From: Acorus gramineus
Taxonomy: Eukaryota > Streptophyta > Magnoliopsida > Acorales > Acoraceae
Length of the DNA: 64,000 nucleotides
Direction of reading: 5' to 3'
NCBI GenBank assembly: GCA_030737835.1
Contig: CM060850.1
Location: forward strand, 15,846,734-15,910,733
Within the stretch, counting starts at the first letter, position 1; each line of letters opens with the position of its first letter. A program made the translations under genes and the position numbers. Below the pieces are notes generated by a model. The model searched no databases. It was not told the origin of the DNA and was given only the letters and a program-made list of their open reading frames with translations. This document shows, piece after piece, positions 21,085 to 32,394 of the stretch.

Positions 21085-22340
21085 GGTTAAAGACATCTAA
21101 GTCCCTACAAACATGAAAAAATCCATATAAGTCCCTACTAAAATTAGGACAGACGTACAAGTCCCTGAAAACTCAGAAAAACCCAATTATCATCCCTGAG
21201 TTAAATTCCCATCAAAACTTAATAGAATATTCCCATAATATTCTATCACATATAATTTTGTAGACATTAAAGTCCTTATAAACAGTGATAAAGAAAAATT
21301 AGTCCCTGCAAAAGATAAAATTGTCCCTGAAAGACTTTTACATTAAATTGTGTACACATTGCATTCCCTATAAACAATCATAAAGATAAATTAGTCATCG
21401 CAAAAGATAAAATTGCCCCTGAAAGACTTTTACATTTAATTGAATAGACATTACAGTCCTTATAAACAATCATAAAGACAAATTGATCCCTGTAAAAGAC
21501 AAAAATACCCCTGAAGCATTTTTACATTTAATTATGTAGACATTACAATTCTTATAAACAATTATACGGACAAATAATATAATTTATTTATTTATTTTTC
21601 CATCTTCCATCCTATTGCTCACATTCCACTTGAAGATCTCAATTTGATGTAAAAAAATATTTTAACCGGTAGAATGCATTCTTTTTGCCTTTTTGTTTGT
21701 AAGGAAGTAAAAAAAGTGGCATAGGTTTATTAATATTCTTTTTGCTAGAAATGTAAATAAATTTTTTTTGTGAAAAATCATGTATATGTATTTCAAAGCA
21801 AACAAACACATTAAATAAAAGAGCATTATTAATTACTTGTTCACGTGGAGTGTAAGCGATAGGATGAAAAATGAAAAAATAAATACAAAAATATATTATT
21901 TGTCTTTATGATTGTTTATAAGGACTGTAACGTCTACACAATTAAATGTAAAAATCCTTAAGGGATATTTTTGTCTTTTACATGGACCAATTTGTCTGTA
22001 CGATTATTTATAAGGACTGTAATGTCTATCCAATTAAATGTAAAAATTTTTCATTGACAATTTTATTTTTTACATGGACTAATTTATCTTTATGATTGTT
22101 TATAGAGACTACAATGTGTACACAATTTAATGTAAAATCTTTTAGGGGCAATTTATATTTTGCAAGGACTAATTTATCTTTATGACTGTTTATAAGAACT
22201 TCAATATCTATAATTATATGTGATGAAATATTCTCACTGTTAAGTTAGGATGAAAATTTAATTTAAGAAGGATAATTAAATTTTTCTGAATTTTTAAAAA
22301 CTCATGCATTTGTTTCAATTTTTAGGGACTCATGTTTTTT
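21085..22340. mobile_element. Fold-back element: long inverted arms made of ~100-bp tandem repeats
   Basis: The left arm (about 21085-21565) and right arm (about 21885-22340) are reverse complements. Each arm is itself a tandem array of a ~100-bp unit containing GACATTACAGTCCTTATAAA, then ATCATAAAGACAAATT and TTTTACATTTAATT: about four units on the left (near 21265, 21355, 21455, 21540), and the same inverted on the right. The centre is AT-rich. Phrases such as AAGTCCCTACAAA at the ends recall MULE-type MITEs. Transcribed, it would fold into a very long hairpin. Confidence 0.75.
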
Positions 22341-22439
22341 TTTTTTTTTATTTTTTTAGTACCGAGTTTCCGACAACGCGTTGTACTTTTTAACTTAAAA
22401 AAAAAAAAACGCGTATTGGTTGTACATGCATTTATTGAA

Positions 22440-23611
22440 AGAAAATTTATTACCCCTATCGTGCTACATATATTGAAACTTAAGATAAGCCGTACCTTTA
22501 GAAATTAATTGATGTACGGAGAAGTGTAAAGAGTAATTACATGGCCCAGTCTTCTTGAATTTAAAATTTAATTTAAGTATTTTTATTTTTTAATCTTTAT
22601 AAGCTATACGACTGAGTAATCAATCGTTTTTTTTTATATTTTATTTTAAATTTTTTGATTTAAAAGGTATGTTTTATATTAGTTTTTAAAAGAGATCTAT
22701 CCCTCAATTATTTAGTTTTTTTTTAGTCCTTAAAAGATATTAAAAAAGAACATATCCTCTAAATCTGATAACTTAAATTGAAATATGAAGATGTATGAGA
22801 TTGATCATTAAATCATATAGTTTATGGAGACTTAAAAATAAAAAAACACTTAAATTAAACAACAATTTATCAATCTATATTACTAATCAAAAGTGTTTTT
22901 AACTTCGTTTAAGAGTTTTTTAAGATATATTGAATGAATGGTGATGTGATCGTATCGCATCATTATATTTTTTTTGTTATTATTATTTTTTTATTAGATT
23001 TAAATTGAGATAATCATGAAATATATGTGATAAATAGTTAATTTTGAGTAAAAATTGAATTTCAAAATGAGTTTTAAAGTTTGATATCACTTTTCACCGT
23101 AAAATAAACATTTTTGTAATAAAACATATTTAACATTCATAAGTACCGAAAGTCTCTTTTCAACGAGCTATTGATTACTCCCACAAGAGTTATACGTGGA
23201 AAGTTATGAATTTATAAAATATTTTTTAGAATAATTTAATTCTTAATATATATATATATATATTGGATAATATCATTTATATTCATCAAATCTTAATGTT
23301 TTGTTTTTGTATATATACCCCTAAAAAATCACATTTTAGTAAAATATTCATGATAAGTTGTTATTTTCAATAATACTATGAAAAAATGTTTAAATTGTAT
23401 ATGAAAGTCATGTTTTATTCTTTCAAGAGATATTGTTGGTTTTAAAGTTTTAAAGGGATATTTTTACAATATAGGGTTGGTTGAAGGGTATATGAAGAAA
23501 ACTCACTTTCAGTTAGATCATATCTCTTTTATGCATAATTTTATAATAAAGTTTACAAACAATTTATTTAATCATTATTAAATTTTCATTTTATATATAT
23601 ATATATATAGA

Positions 23612-23657
<46 letters not shown>
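22440..23657. other. Left part of duplicated segment A
   Basis: Positions 22480-22575 (AAGATAAGCCGTACCTTT, GAAATTAATTGATGTACGG, GTAATTACATGGCCCA) are paralogous to 59605-59715 in segment B. The rest to 23600 is AT-rich with no gene, ending in (TA)n and (GA)n microsatellites at 23594-23657 that abut the MULE. Confidence 0.65.
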
Positions 23658-23662
<5 letters not shown>

Positions 23663-24009
23663 ATATCCTACGGACATGCAGACGGGGTTTACGTGCAGAT
23701 CGTGTGACAGCCGTCCGATCGTGCGGGTCAAAAAATTTGAAAAACACAGACTAAAAAAAAGGACCACCGTGTATTAGAAAGGGCCCTTTGTACTCGACTC
23801 TCCGATTAGATGTAATCGGATGGTCCAAAACATTCAAATAAATACCCTAGATATGCCTCTCTCTCCATCTCGACTCTCTCTCACGAAAACCATTTGAGGA
23901 GCACCCGCAACCTGTCGATCACACGTGACTCCGGCGACCCCTGGCGGCCATCGGCGAGCACCCGCGACCATCGGCGAAACCCCGCAACCCCGATTCCAGG
24001 TTGAGCCCT
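23658..24009. repeat. Left TIR of the MULE
   Basis: 352 bases, matching the right TIR inverted, with scattered substitutions. It contains CT-rich tracts and a GAGCACCCGCGACC segment. Confidence 0.85.
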
Positions 24010-24039
24010 CTCTCTCTCTCTATGACTATGATTAGGGTT

Positions 24040-24165
24040 TTTATCTAGGGTTTGTGATGTTTAGGGTTTTATCATCTAGGGTTTGTGATGATTGGGGGTT
24101 TTTTATCTAGGGTTTTTGGTGATTGGGATTTTTCATCTAGGATTTGTGATGATTGGGATTTTTTG
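24040..24165. repeat. ~33-bp degenerate tandem repeat inside the MULE
   Basis: Four to five copies of a unit like ATCTAGGGTTTGTGATGATT plus a T run, inside the left TIR boundary. A further pair lies near 24585-24630. Confidence 0.7.
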
Positions 24166-24981
24166 ATTTTAGGTTCCATTATTGAGTTGGTGACATGTTT
24201 AAATTTGTGTTATGAGCACATTGTTTGGTGAATGATAAGAGCAGTAATATCAAATATGAAATGATAAGTTATTTTCACTATCTCCAAAAAAAAAAAAAAA
24301 CCTTAGGTTAAAAAAAAATCCAAAACTCAGTAAAGAAGGTAGAAGATACACAAAGTCAATTAGAAGAAAACATTAGTAACATTGAAATAGCCTAAGCCAC
24401 TGCATTCCTCATGAATTGGACTCCAAGTTCCCTATCATCTGCTTGTTGGTAGGCTTTAGAATGGAGTCTTCAAAGGCTGATTTTTGTTAGCTTTATGACC
24501 ATCAAGAATTAAAAAAAAAAACAATGATTTTTAGTAATGTTTATTGCTCAAATCACAACAGGGTTTCTGCTGATTATAGGTTTTTCATATAGGGTTTATG
24601 ATGATTAGGAGTTTTTTTATCTAGGGTTTAGATGAGATGCAGTGAGGATTTTTTTTAAAATGAATCTTCTAAAGCTTCCAAGTTTGATAGAATATGTTGT
24701 TTTGGGGGACTTTTGATGTAATGGGATTGGATCTAACGTCGCATGATTGGAGTGCTTTTTGATCAGTTCCTACTGTACAAATGATTTATGTTGCCACGTG
24801 TTAGTGTGTAGATGTTTACAAAATGATTGGAATGCCGTTTTTTTTTTTTTGATATTAGTAATTTAGTAGGTGTTAATCAATCTATGTATGTTCTCCTTTG
24901 CCTTTCCTTCTCCTCCATTCCTAATTCCATTCCCCCCTTCGGCCTTTTACCACTTCCTTTGGTCTTCGAAATGTTTGGAGG

Positions 24982-26987
24982 TCAGACATCTATGGAGGAA
25001 GGGATTGACATCGTGCTCCATGTTGTTGGATCATTGCTACCACACGCACTAAGTGATTCTTTCTCTTTTTGAAGAGAATACACAAAATCCTTTGCGTGGT
25101 TGTATACTTCAATTGGGGCATTGTTCAAACAATTAGCAAATGCACGTACAAGCTCAATGTTTCTTCCCCCTAAATGTGTGCTTTGGCTTTCTCGAAGCTC
25201 CACGCCATCAAAATCGAACACACACTTATCTTTGGCTGTCATTGTCCAACATTGGAGAATAAGATATTCAGGCAACTCATCAATGAAATCATTTCTCAAC
25301 ACGACAAGCATATGTGCACATGAAATTCCTTCGCTCTCAAATTTTTTACATGTGCAAAGAAGTTTTTCATTTGATGGATCATGTATAACTTCATGCGTTC
25401 TATTGATTTCCCCCAATCTTTTGACAACATGCACGTCTGGAGGGCCCAAAGATTTTGACCCATACTTCAAAGAGACTTGAACTTCTTCTTGAAAAATATG
25501 GAAGACTGCTTTGGTGTACCGTTTTGACATTTGCATTTCAATGGAAAGGGGAGTAACGAGATCGGGAGTCTCATAAAGTGACTCATGATTTGCAACTAAT
25601 TCATTATGCCTCTGACGTTCAAGAGCCCTTTGTAGATGATGAGCAAACTCGACCAGACTGTCTTTCTTATTCAAGAATCTATCGAAGAACGCATTCTGAC
25701 TCTCACCACGCTGAGTACTTCTCATCCCTGTCATGAAAATGTGATTGAGAAATGTTGGGATCCACTTCTCACGATTGATGTACTGTTTAGAAAACCATTC
25801 ATTAGAATTCAAGGAAAATTGTGTTATTATTTGCTTCCATGCCTCCTCAAATTCCTCAGGAGTCTCTGACCCATAAATACATTTCTTAAAAGACATCAAA
25901 AAATTAGATCTGCAAGACAATGCACCCACTTTTTCTGGTAACTTCTTCATTATGTGCCAAATGCAAAACCGATGATAGGTTTGTGGTAGCATTCTTGCAA
26001 TTGCAGCAGCCATAGCAGGGTCTTCATCTGTAATAATAGCCTTCGATGCACATCTTCCCATTGCATCTTGCCATTTTGTAAACAACCACACAAATGACTC
26101 AATTCTTTCATCTTTCAAGATTCCACAACCAAGAGAAATGGACTGAAAAATGAAGATTAATTCAGGTGAATGGTGCAAAAATTAAGGAATATTGGTTGGT
26201 TTCATAAGTTGTGTCAAACACAACTACATCACCAAAGTGAGCATAAGCCTTCCTTGCACCACCATCCGCCCAAAAACAGTGTGTGAGCCGATTGTCTTCG
26301 TCCACCTCATATGCAAAATAAAAAGAAGGATTCATTTCAGCTTTTTCTTTAAAAGAATTAATGAACATTTGGGCATCATATTCTCTTATTTCATTCTGAA
26401 TTCTTCCTTGGTAGTTCCTGATATCTCTTTCCGTACAACCAACTCTATCATATCCTCCTGAATCCATCCCCAATATGGTCATCGTCTGTGAAGGGCCAAC
26501 ATTTGCTTCTCGAAAGGATTCAATCAAGGATTTTCTAGTACTGGTAACCTCTCTATGGGACCTCAAAAGATGTGTTTTACGAGGAGTTGATAATACATGA
26601 ACATGACCCTCAATGAAATCATGTACTATCCATTTCCCATCTTCAGTTTTCTAAAATTGTATTATGGCCTTACACCCCACTCTTATATGTCCTCTATTTC
26701 TTATTCTGATTTGTTTATCAACATCTGTGTTTTTGAATCCTTCCTTTGCACAAACCATATCTCTTTTAATCAACTCTTCTGTGCCCTTACGATACGTAGT
26801 AGTGGATTTTTGAACTCCAAATCCTGCTACTCTAGCATAAGAGTTATAAAATTTCTTTGCATCCTCAACTGTGTCAAAACATATTCCAATAACTGGTTTT
26901 ACATTATCATCAGTATTGGAATCCAAACCCCCTGTTTTTCAAATATCTGCTCAAAACTTTCAACTTCCTCTCCCTCATTAATACTCA
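24982..26987 (-). pseudogene. FAR1/FHY3-like MULE transposase, broken
   Basis: Read on the minus strand from an ATG at 26987 (MSINEGEEVESFEQIF) to a stop at 24982. The N-terminal FAR1-type DNA-binding domain is at about 26915-26560 (FDTVEDAKKFYNSYARVAGF, VGCKAII, ending HLLRSHREVTSTRK). The MULE transposase core follows: VVVFDTTY with the first catalytic Asp near 26230, AIITDEDPAM with the second near 26030, and an FEEAWKQII segment for the acidic third. The SWIM zinc finger is CTCKKFESEGISCAHMLVVL near 25345-25290. Lesions: a frameshift just after the start (near 26930), an in-frame TAG at 26653, and a TGA plus frameshift at 26178-26162 in the core, right after FAPFT. It is dead as it stands, though the long open 398-codon piece suggests recent decay. 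Alternatively, the first two breaks could hide short introns, but I see no good splice sites. Confidence 0.85.
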
Positions 26988-28305
26988 TCTGTATGGAATC
27001 AGGCAACAAAAAATTAGAAATTAAATCAATCATGTACTATCACAATCATGCGCTATCCATAGATCAAATAAATTGAAAAGCAAGCAATGTACACAAGATA
27101 TGCCAACTCTAACCAAAAGTTAATGAGCCATCAAAGATCTAAACTACTGTTGAGTTGAACTCATGCATTTAAAAAAGAAAAACAACATTCAAATGATGCA
27201 TCTACATTGAAAGCACATAACACTTACATTGAAAGCACATAATATTATTCATTCATTGATTATAACATTATCTGAAATGGTTAAAGTTTTTGAAAAAAAT
27301 AAAATACTTGGACTAATCAAAATGGTATTCCTACATCAGTTATTATATCAGTTATGAAAGTTGTCATGGATCAGATATTATAGGTGGTTACTTGCATTAC
27401 TAAATAGCAACTAAACAGGAACTGCTGGTACCTGTAGTTTTCACTTTTTTAAAACAGTCAATATCAGACTACTTGTTGATTTTGATTGTAATTGATGCTT
27501 GTTATGAAACTTTCACATCATGGATCATTAAAACTCATGGTCATGTCTATCTTGTGAGATAGAAACTTGAAAAAAAAAAAGGCATGTAATGGGGATCAAT
27601 TCAATGACAAGTTAGTGGGTCTGATAGGATCGATTCAATTCAAATGATGCATCTACATAGAAAGCGCATAACACTTACAATTCATGTATAGCATCAAAAT
27701 TCATAATATTTTTACGATATCATAATAATAAAACATCATGTAAACATAATCACTAAATTAAAAACAAACATTCATGATCACTTCATCATATCTAAATCTA
27801 TTCAGTGGCTATCCCAGATTCACACAAATCAAAACTCAACACACAAATCACAACAATAAAAAAACAGAGGACCTTGAGTCCTTGTCTTGTGGGCTGTTAC
27901 TTGTTAGAGAGGTGAAAGATTGTTTGACCATTGACATATATAAACCAACTGAGAAACAAAGGAAAACTCAACCAAAAAACAAGTCAAACCACCATCCAAG
28001 TACCCAACATAGTTTTATAAAACTGTAACATATTAACATGACCACATGAGCCCCTCTCCTTATCAACCAACAACCAAACAAGGTCCAAATTCCTCTTTTG
28101 ATGTTTAATTTGAATGTATAAACCCTCTTATTATCTTATAGGGCCTTATCTCAAAAAAAAAAAATAGATGTAAGAGAGAGAGAGAGACCTTTGTTTGGAG
28201 ATGGTGAGGACCGAAGTGGAGTAGTGGACGACGAGGTGACGAGTGGCCGAGTTGGGGACTTCTCTCATAGATAGAGACAGTGCAATGTCAACTTGTCAAC
28301 AAATT
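26988..28305. other. MULE 5' non-coding region
   Basis: Lies between the transposase start and the right TIR; probably leader and promoter. A direct repeat around CAAATGATGCATCTACAT-GAAAG occurs at 27190 and 27637. No other gene seen. Confidence 0.45.
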
Positions 28306-28442
28306 AGGGCTCAACCTGAAATTAGGGTCGCGGGGGGTTTCCGATGGTCGCGGGTGCTCGCTGATGGTCGTCGGAGTCATGTGTGATCGGCGGGGATCGC
28401 AGGTGCTCGTCGAGTGGTTTTCGTGAGAGAGAGTCAAGAGAG

Positions 28443-28497
<55 letters not shown>

Positions 28498-28713
28498 AGA
28501 GAGAGTCGAGAGAGGCATATCTAGGGTATTTATTTGAATGTTTTGGACCATCAGATTACATCTAATCGGACGGTCGAGTACAAAGGGCCCTTTCTAATAC
28601 GCGGTGGTCCTTTTTTTTAGTCTGTGTTTTTTAAATTTTTTGATCCGCGCGATCGGATGGCTGTCATGCGATCCACACGTAAACCCCGTCCGCACGACCG
28701 TAGGATATCAAAA
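28306..28713. repeat. Right TIR of the MULE
   Basis: 408 bases, inverted copy of the left TIR, expanded by about 24 GA dinucleotides at 28447-28495. A 145-codon-free CT/GA-derived open frame here is a shadow. Confidence 0.85.
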
Positions 28714-28756
28714 TACACACACACACACTCTCTCTCTCTATATATATATATAACAT
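28714..28756. repeat. (CA)n(CT)n(TA)n compound microsatellite
   Basis: Runs of CA, CT and TA directly outside the right TIR. The left TIR is bordered by (TA)n(GA)n in mirror order, so these may once have belonged to the inverted repeat. Confidence 0.85.
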
Positions 28757-28856
28757 GATGCATTGTATAGGATATAAATGGATTGAAGAAAATTGAGAGT
28801 GGTTGTTGTGGGTAGCTTTTTTAAAATATTTATTTTATTTACATGCACATTGTGCG

Positions 28857-30390
28857 TGGAGAAGACTAGTTCTTTCACTAGGTGGGATGTTGATAATAAA
28901 TAAATAATAAATGGGGAAATTAATTTCGGATAGCCCTTGAATTTTTTTAAAGTCCCTTGAACATCATAATTTATTTTTAGATCTCATATTCCATTGTATA
29001 TTATTTTTGGATTTTTCTGTCTATATACCATTAAGTTTACTGTTATATTTTTCATTTTTATCCTTTCTTCATTGTCTATATATGGACACTGTTAACAGAT
29101 TTGTGTATATTGTTAAATTGTCTATGCACACAGCATGTCTGTGTGCACTATTGTTAAACTATCTTTATGCTTTGTTGATGGGGTTTGTACATTATTAATT
29201 TTCTTATTATAATGTCATTATATTATGATGTAATGAAAATTTATTGTGTTCTCACACGTAAAGACTAAGGAGAATGTTTAATTATTTGAGTGTGGATGGG
29301 GGAGAAAGGTGGCACAAAAATTATGAAGACATGGGCAAAATTAAAAAAATAAAATAAAAGATAACCCTTGTTAGCTAAAAAGACTCAGAAATAATACCCC
29401 AACTGATATGGGGACATAAAAATAATTCTAGATCTATATATTTGTTCGATTCTTCATTATTCAGTTTTATTTAATCATTATTCGATTTAGTTAACAAGTA
29501 GTTCAGTTTGATTCTTCGTTATCCAATTTGATAAACAAGTATTTCAATTCGATCAATTCTATTCATCTAATGTTCAATTCATTTAATGAGTACTGCAATT
29601 CGAATCACTCATTTTTTGAAAGAGATTCCTTCTAAAAAAAAATGTAAGACTTTCTTTTTTTTTGTCATTCATTTGTCATGTTTCTATTTTATAGGGATTT
29701 AGTTATTTTATTTTTTTAAATAAAATTCTTTACTTTAACATATTATTAGATTAGATAAGAAGAAATCCCATGATTTAGAGATTTTTATTTTTTATTCGTT
29801 TAAAAGAGTGTTATTTTTTATTTTTAATTCATTTTCGGTTTTTGTTTTACATTTTTATTTTCTATTTTTTTGTTTTTCTTTTTTTAACGTATTAGTAGGA
29901 AAGAATAAATCCCATAGTTTAAGGAATTGTTTTTATTTCTTCAAAAGATCTTTTTTTTTTATTATTCATTTTGATTTTCTGTTTTTTTATATTCTTTATA
30001 GTTATCTTTTTTTTTAATTTCTATTTTAATTGATTTTATTTTTATTTTTATCACTCTATTAGAAACAAAAAAAGAAATAAATTAAAAAAAAAGAAAAAAA
30101 TTGAATGAGAGAGAGAGAGAGGATATATAGATTTATCCACTTATCAATATTAAGTCCATGTGTCAATTTCTCATAAGATACTGGCTGAAGTGATAACAAT
30201 AGTTATTTATAAGATCTTATCTGTTGAGATATTTTAAAACACATGACAATCTCTAATTGAAGATTGATATGAACCAATGAATAGAGTCCCACACCCTCCC
30301 ATCCATAAATGCCACCACCTCCCTCAACATCTCACCCACCCATCCATCACATTAAATACCCCCCCTTCCCTATCTATACATCCCATCCCA
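28857..30390. other. Duplicated segment A, AT-rich part
   Basis: 28870-29340 is paralogous to 59730-59770 plus 60260-60520 of segment B (shared TCTTTCACTAGG, ATGTTGA-AATAAATAA, CATTGTATATTATTTT, GTACATTGTTAA-type motifs). 29640-30110 is T-rich low-complexity sequence. No gene seen. Confidence 0.55.
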
Positions 30391-30394
30391 GCCG

Positions 30395-30690
30395 AATGGA
30401 GGTGGAATATTTTGGAGTAAAAGGTTAGTGTGTTGTCTATGTGAATGTGTGTGGGGGTGTGCTTGCATGTGCAAGTCGGTTGTGAGTATTGGCTGGAGGT
30501 GTGTTAAGATGGAGAGAAGAATGAAGAGGGTGTTGGCTGTGCTGTGGGATGTGCACAGTATGTGTGTCTCAAAGGGGTGTGTGTGGCTGTATAACGTGAG
30601 TGCCACCAAATCAGGCTCAGCCCTTCTACCTTCACAACTCACATCCCATCTTCCCAATCCCATCAAATCAAGTTTTCTTTACTTCACATC
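30395..30690 (+). other. Conserved leader-like block of segment A (copy at 62195-62500)
   Basis: This is the best-conserved block between segments A and B. Both copies have an upstream TCACATTAAATACC (TATA-like, 30348 and 61985). Then come an ATG GAGGTG start and a run to AGTAAAAGG followed by GT(T/G)AG-GT, like a first exon and donor, and then TGTGTGGGGRTGTGCTT, TATTGGCTGGAGGTGTG, ATGGAGAGAAG-ATGAAGA and GTGTGTCTCAAAGGGG. Open frames exist on both strands (for example 30370-30666 minus) but differ in length between copies, and none matches a family I know. It could be the 5' end of an unidentified gene or non-coding RNA. Confidence 0.4.
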
Positions 30691-30699
30691 TCCTCTTCC

Positions 30700-32390
30700 C
30701 TAACCATAAGCCCCATCCTTTTTTTTTCTATCAATATCCCCCCTGCCTAGTCCACAAAAATTCCAATCGGCTAGTTTTTTGTTTTTTTGTTTAGTTTTAT
30801 GCTTTCTCCTTGTGTGTGTTTTATATCTACATCTAACTTATTTTTCATATCTATATTTAACCTATATATGTTTTCTCTTCCATGTAATATTGATAAGTGT
30901 ATTTTTTATTATTAAGATCTATATCTATAAATTTTATATTATTTTAAAGCTATATCTACATTTTTTTAATTCTTTATCTATATCTGTTTTTTTTCTTTCT
31001 AAAATATCTGTTTACATCTATTTTTCATTTTTTTATTTATCTACTTCTGTTTTTTTTTTAATCCTCTATCTACGTCTTGTTTTTTCAAATCTCTATTTAC
31101 ATCTATTTTTTTGTTTTTTATTGATTATTATCCATATCGTTTTTCTCATATCAATTTATTTCCCTTGGCTTCTGCGTTGAAGATCTGCAAGGACCCATGG
31201 GCCTTGGACATAACCCTCCAACGTGAGACTACGGGTGAGGATCCATAATTTTTTTGGGCCCAAAAGCTTTGGGCATTATACTAAATTTAGAGAAAATGTT
31301 ATACCGTGTCTTTTTTACAGCACTGACTATTAAAATTTCATGGAAAAAAATACACACAGCATCCATTGCAGTCTATGATTTTTTAAAAATCATAGACTCA
31401 TCTTTTGAAGTGAATGCTATCATATGAAATGAAATATATACTGAGATACGTTAGTGTATTTTTTTTCATAATGAAAAATTAAAAAAAAATTGGGTCATAT
31501 ACCATGATAGGACCCATATACTATGATAGTGCAGTATATACTATATTATCATAGTGTATGGGGCTGCAAAAATGATTGCGTATGATTTTTTGTTTTCATG
31601 TTTTTTAGTTTTCCTTTTGAGATAATGTTATAGATCCTTAAAAAAAAAAAAAAAAAACAAAATTTTTTTAGTCTCAGTCCCACATGAATCCATAGTCATC
31701 TCGTGCTTCTGGTTTGGGTGTTTATTTACTTAGGGAAGATCGGTACTCTGGGTGTGTAATATTTGGGTTTTGCTCATTTTTCTTGATTTATGTTTAGGAT
31801 GATTCTTTCGAAGGTTTTGTTGCTCAGTAATTGTGCCAAGGTTTTGTTGATTAGTAGTTGTCACTGCTTGGAAAGTAAAAAAATTAAAATTTCATACATT
31901 GTCACTTTTACCCGGTTTTGGTCTCTATCTCATTGTTTGGCTGGTCCCGATGAGCTTATTATTCCATGTTATATATATTGGTGGGGCAATGAAATGACAA
32001 TTATGTTGCAACAAGGAAATTAGTTAGGCATTTTGGGGGATTGTTTTATGTGGCAGTACTTTATATCTGAAAGGGAGTTCTGTATTAATGTTAGTTGAAC
32101 CTCCCTCCTTGCTAGTAGACTTCTTCAAAGCTTAGTTTGCATATGTTAGTTGAACTTTGTTAGGAAAATTTAGCCTCTATGTTTGCAGTTGAAATTATTG
32201 TTTGTCTGATCAAGATTTTTCTACTGTTGAATACGTAGAATATTATGATATCAGTCTTGAGTTGGCTTAGTATCTACAAATGAATGTTTTCTTTTGTTTA
32301 CAAGTATCTAATCTTGGCATTATAGCTTTCCTTGGGTCATCCTAGGTGGTCTTGGAACCCTCTTGTGGGATTCTTTTTTAGATTTGTATA
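30700..32390. other. Segment A: pyrimidine-rich and unassigned sequence
   Basis: 30780-31145 is a degenerate array of CTATATCT-TTTTTTCTT-like units (period about 40), producing a hydrophobic open frame that is not a gene. 31160-32380 has no recognisable coding signal. Confidence 0.4.
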
Positions 32391-32394
32391 AATG

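Larger units (their letters stand above)
23658..28713 (-). mobile_element. MULE (Mutator-like) element with long TIRs and FAR1-like transposase
   Basis: Long terminal inverted repeats, 23658-24009 and 28306-28713, both begin TTTTGATATCCTACGG from the outside and run inward through GCCCTTTGTACTCGAC and GATTAGATGTAATC to CAGGTTGAGCCCT. The right one is longer because of a (GA)n expansion (28447-28495). Between them lies one minus-strand FAR1-type transposase gene, now broken. The 5.06-kb size and layout fit an autonomous-type MULE that has decayed. Both outer edges are (TA)n/(GA)n or (CA)n microsatellite, so the 9-bp TSD cannot be read. It is inserted in duplicated segment A and is absent from segment B. 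Confidence 0.88.

Noticed and set aside
28383-28565. Arg/Glu-rich open frame
   Set aside because: Translation of a (GA)n microsatellite in the MULE right TIR.
30370-30703. Minus-strand and plus-strand open frames over the conserved A/B block as protein genes
   Set aside because: The frames are not preserved in length or ends between the two copies and match no family. I kept the block as conserved non-coding or unknown.
30779-31180. 133-codon hydrophobic open frame that looks like a multi-span membrane protein
   Set aside because: It comes from a T-rich degenerate repeat, with no family and strong composition bias.
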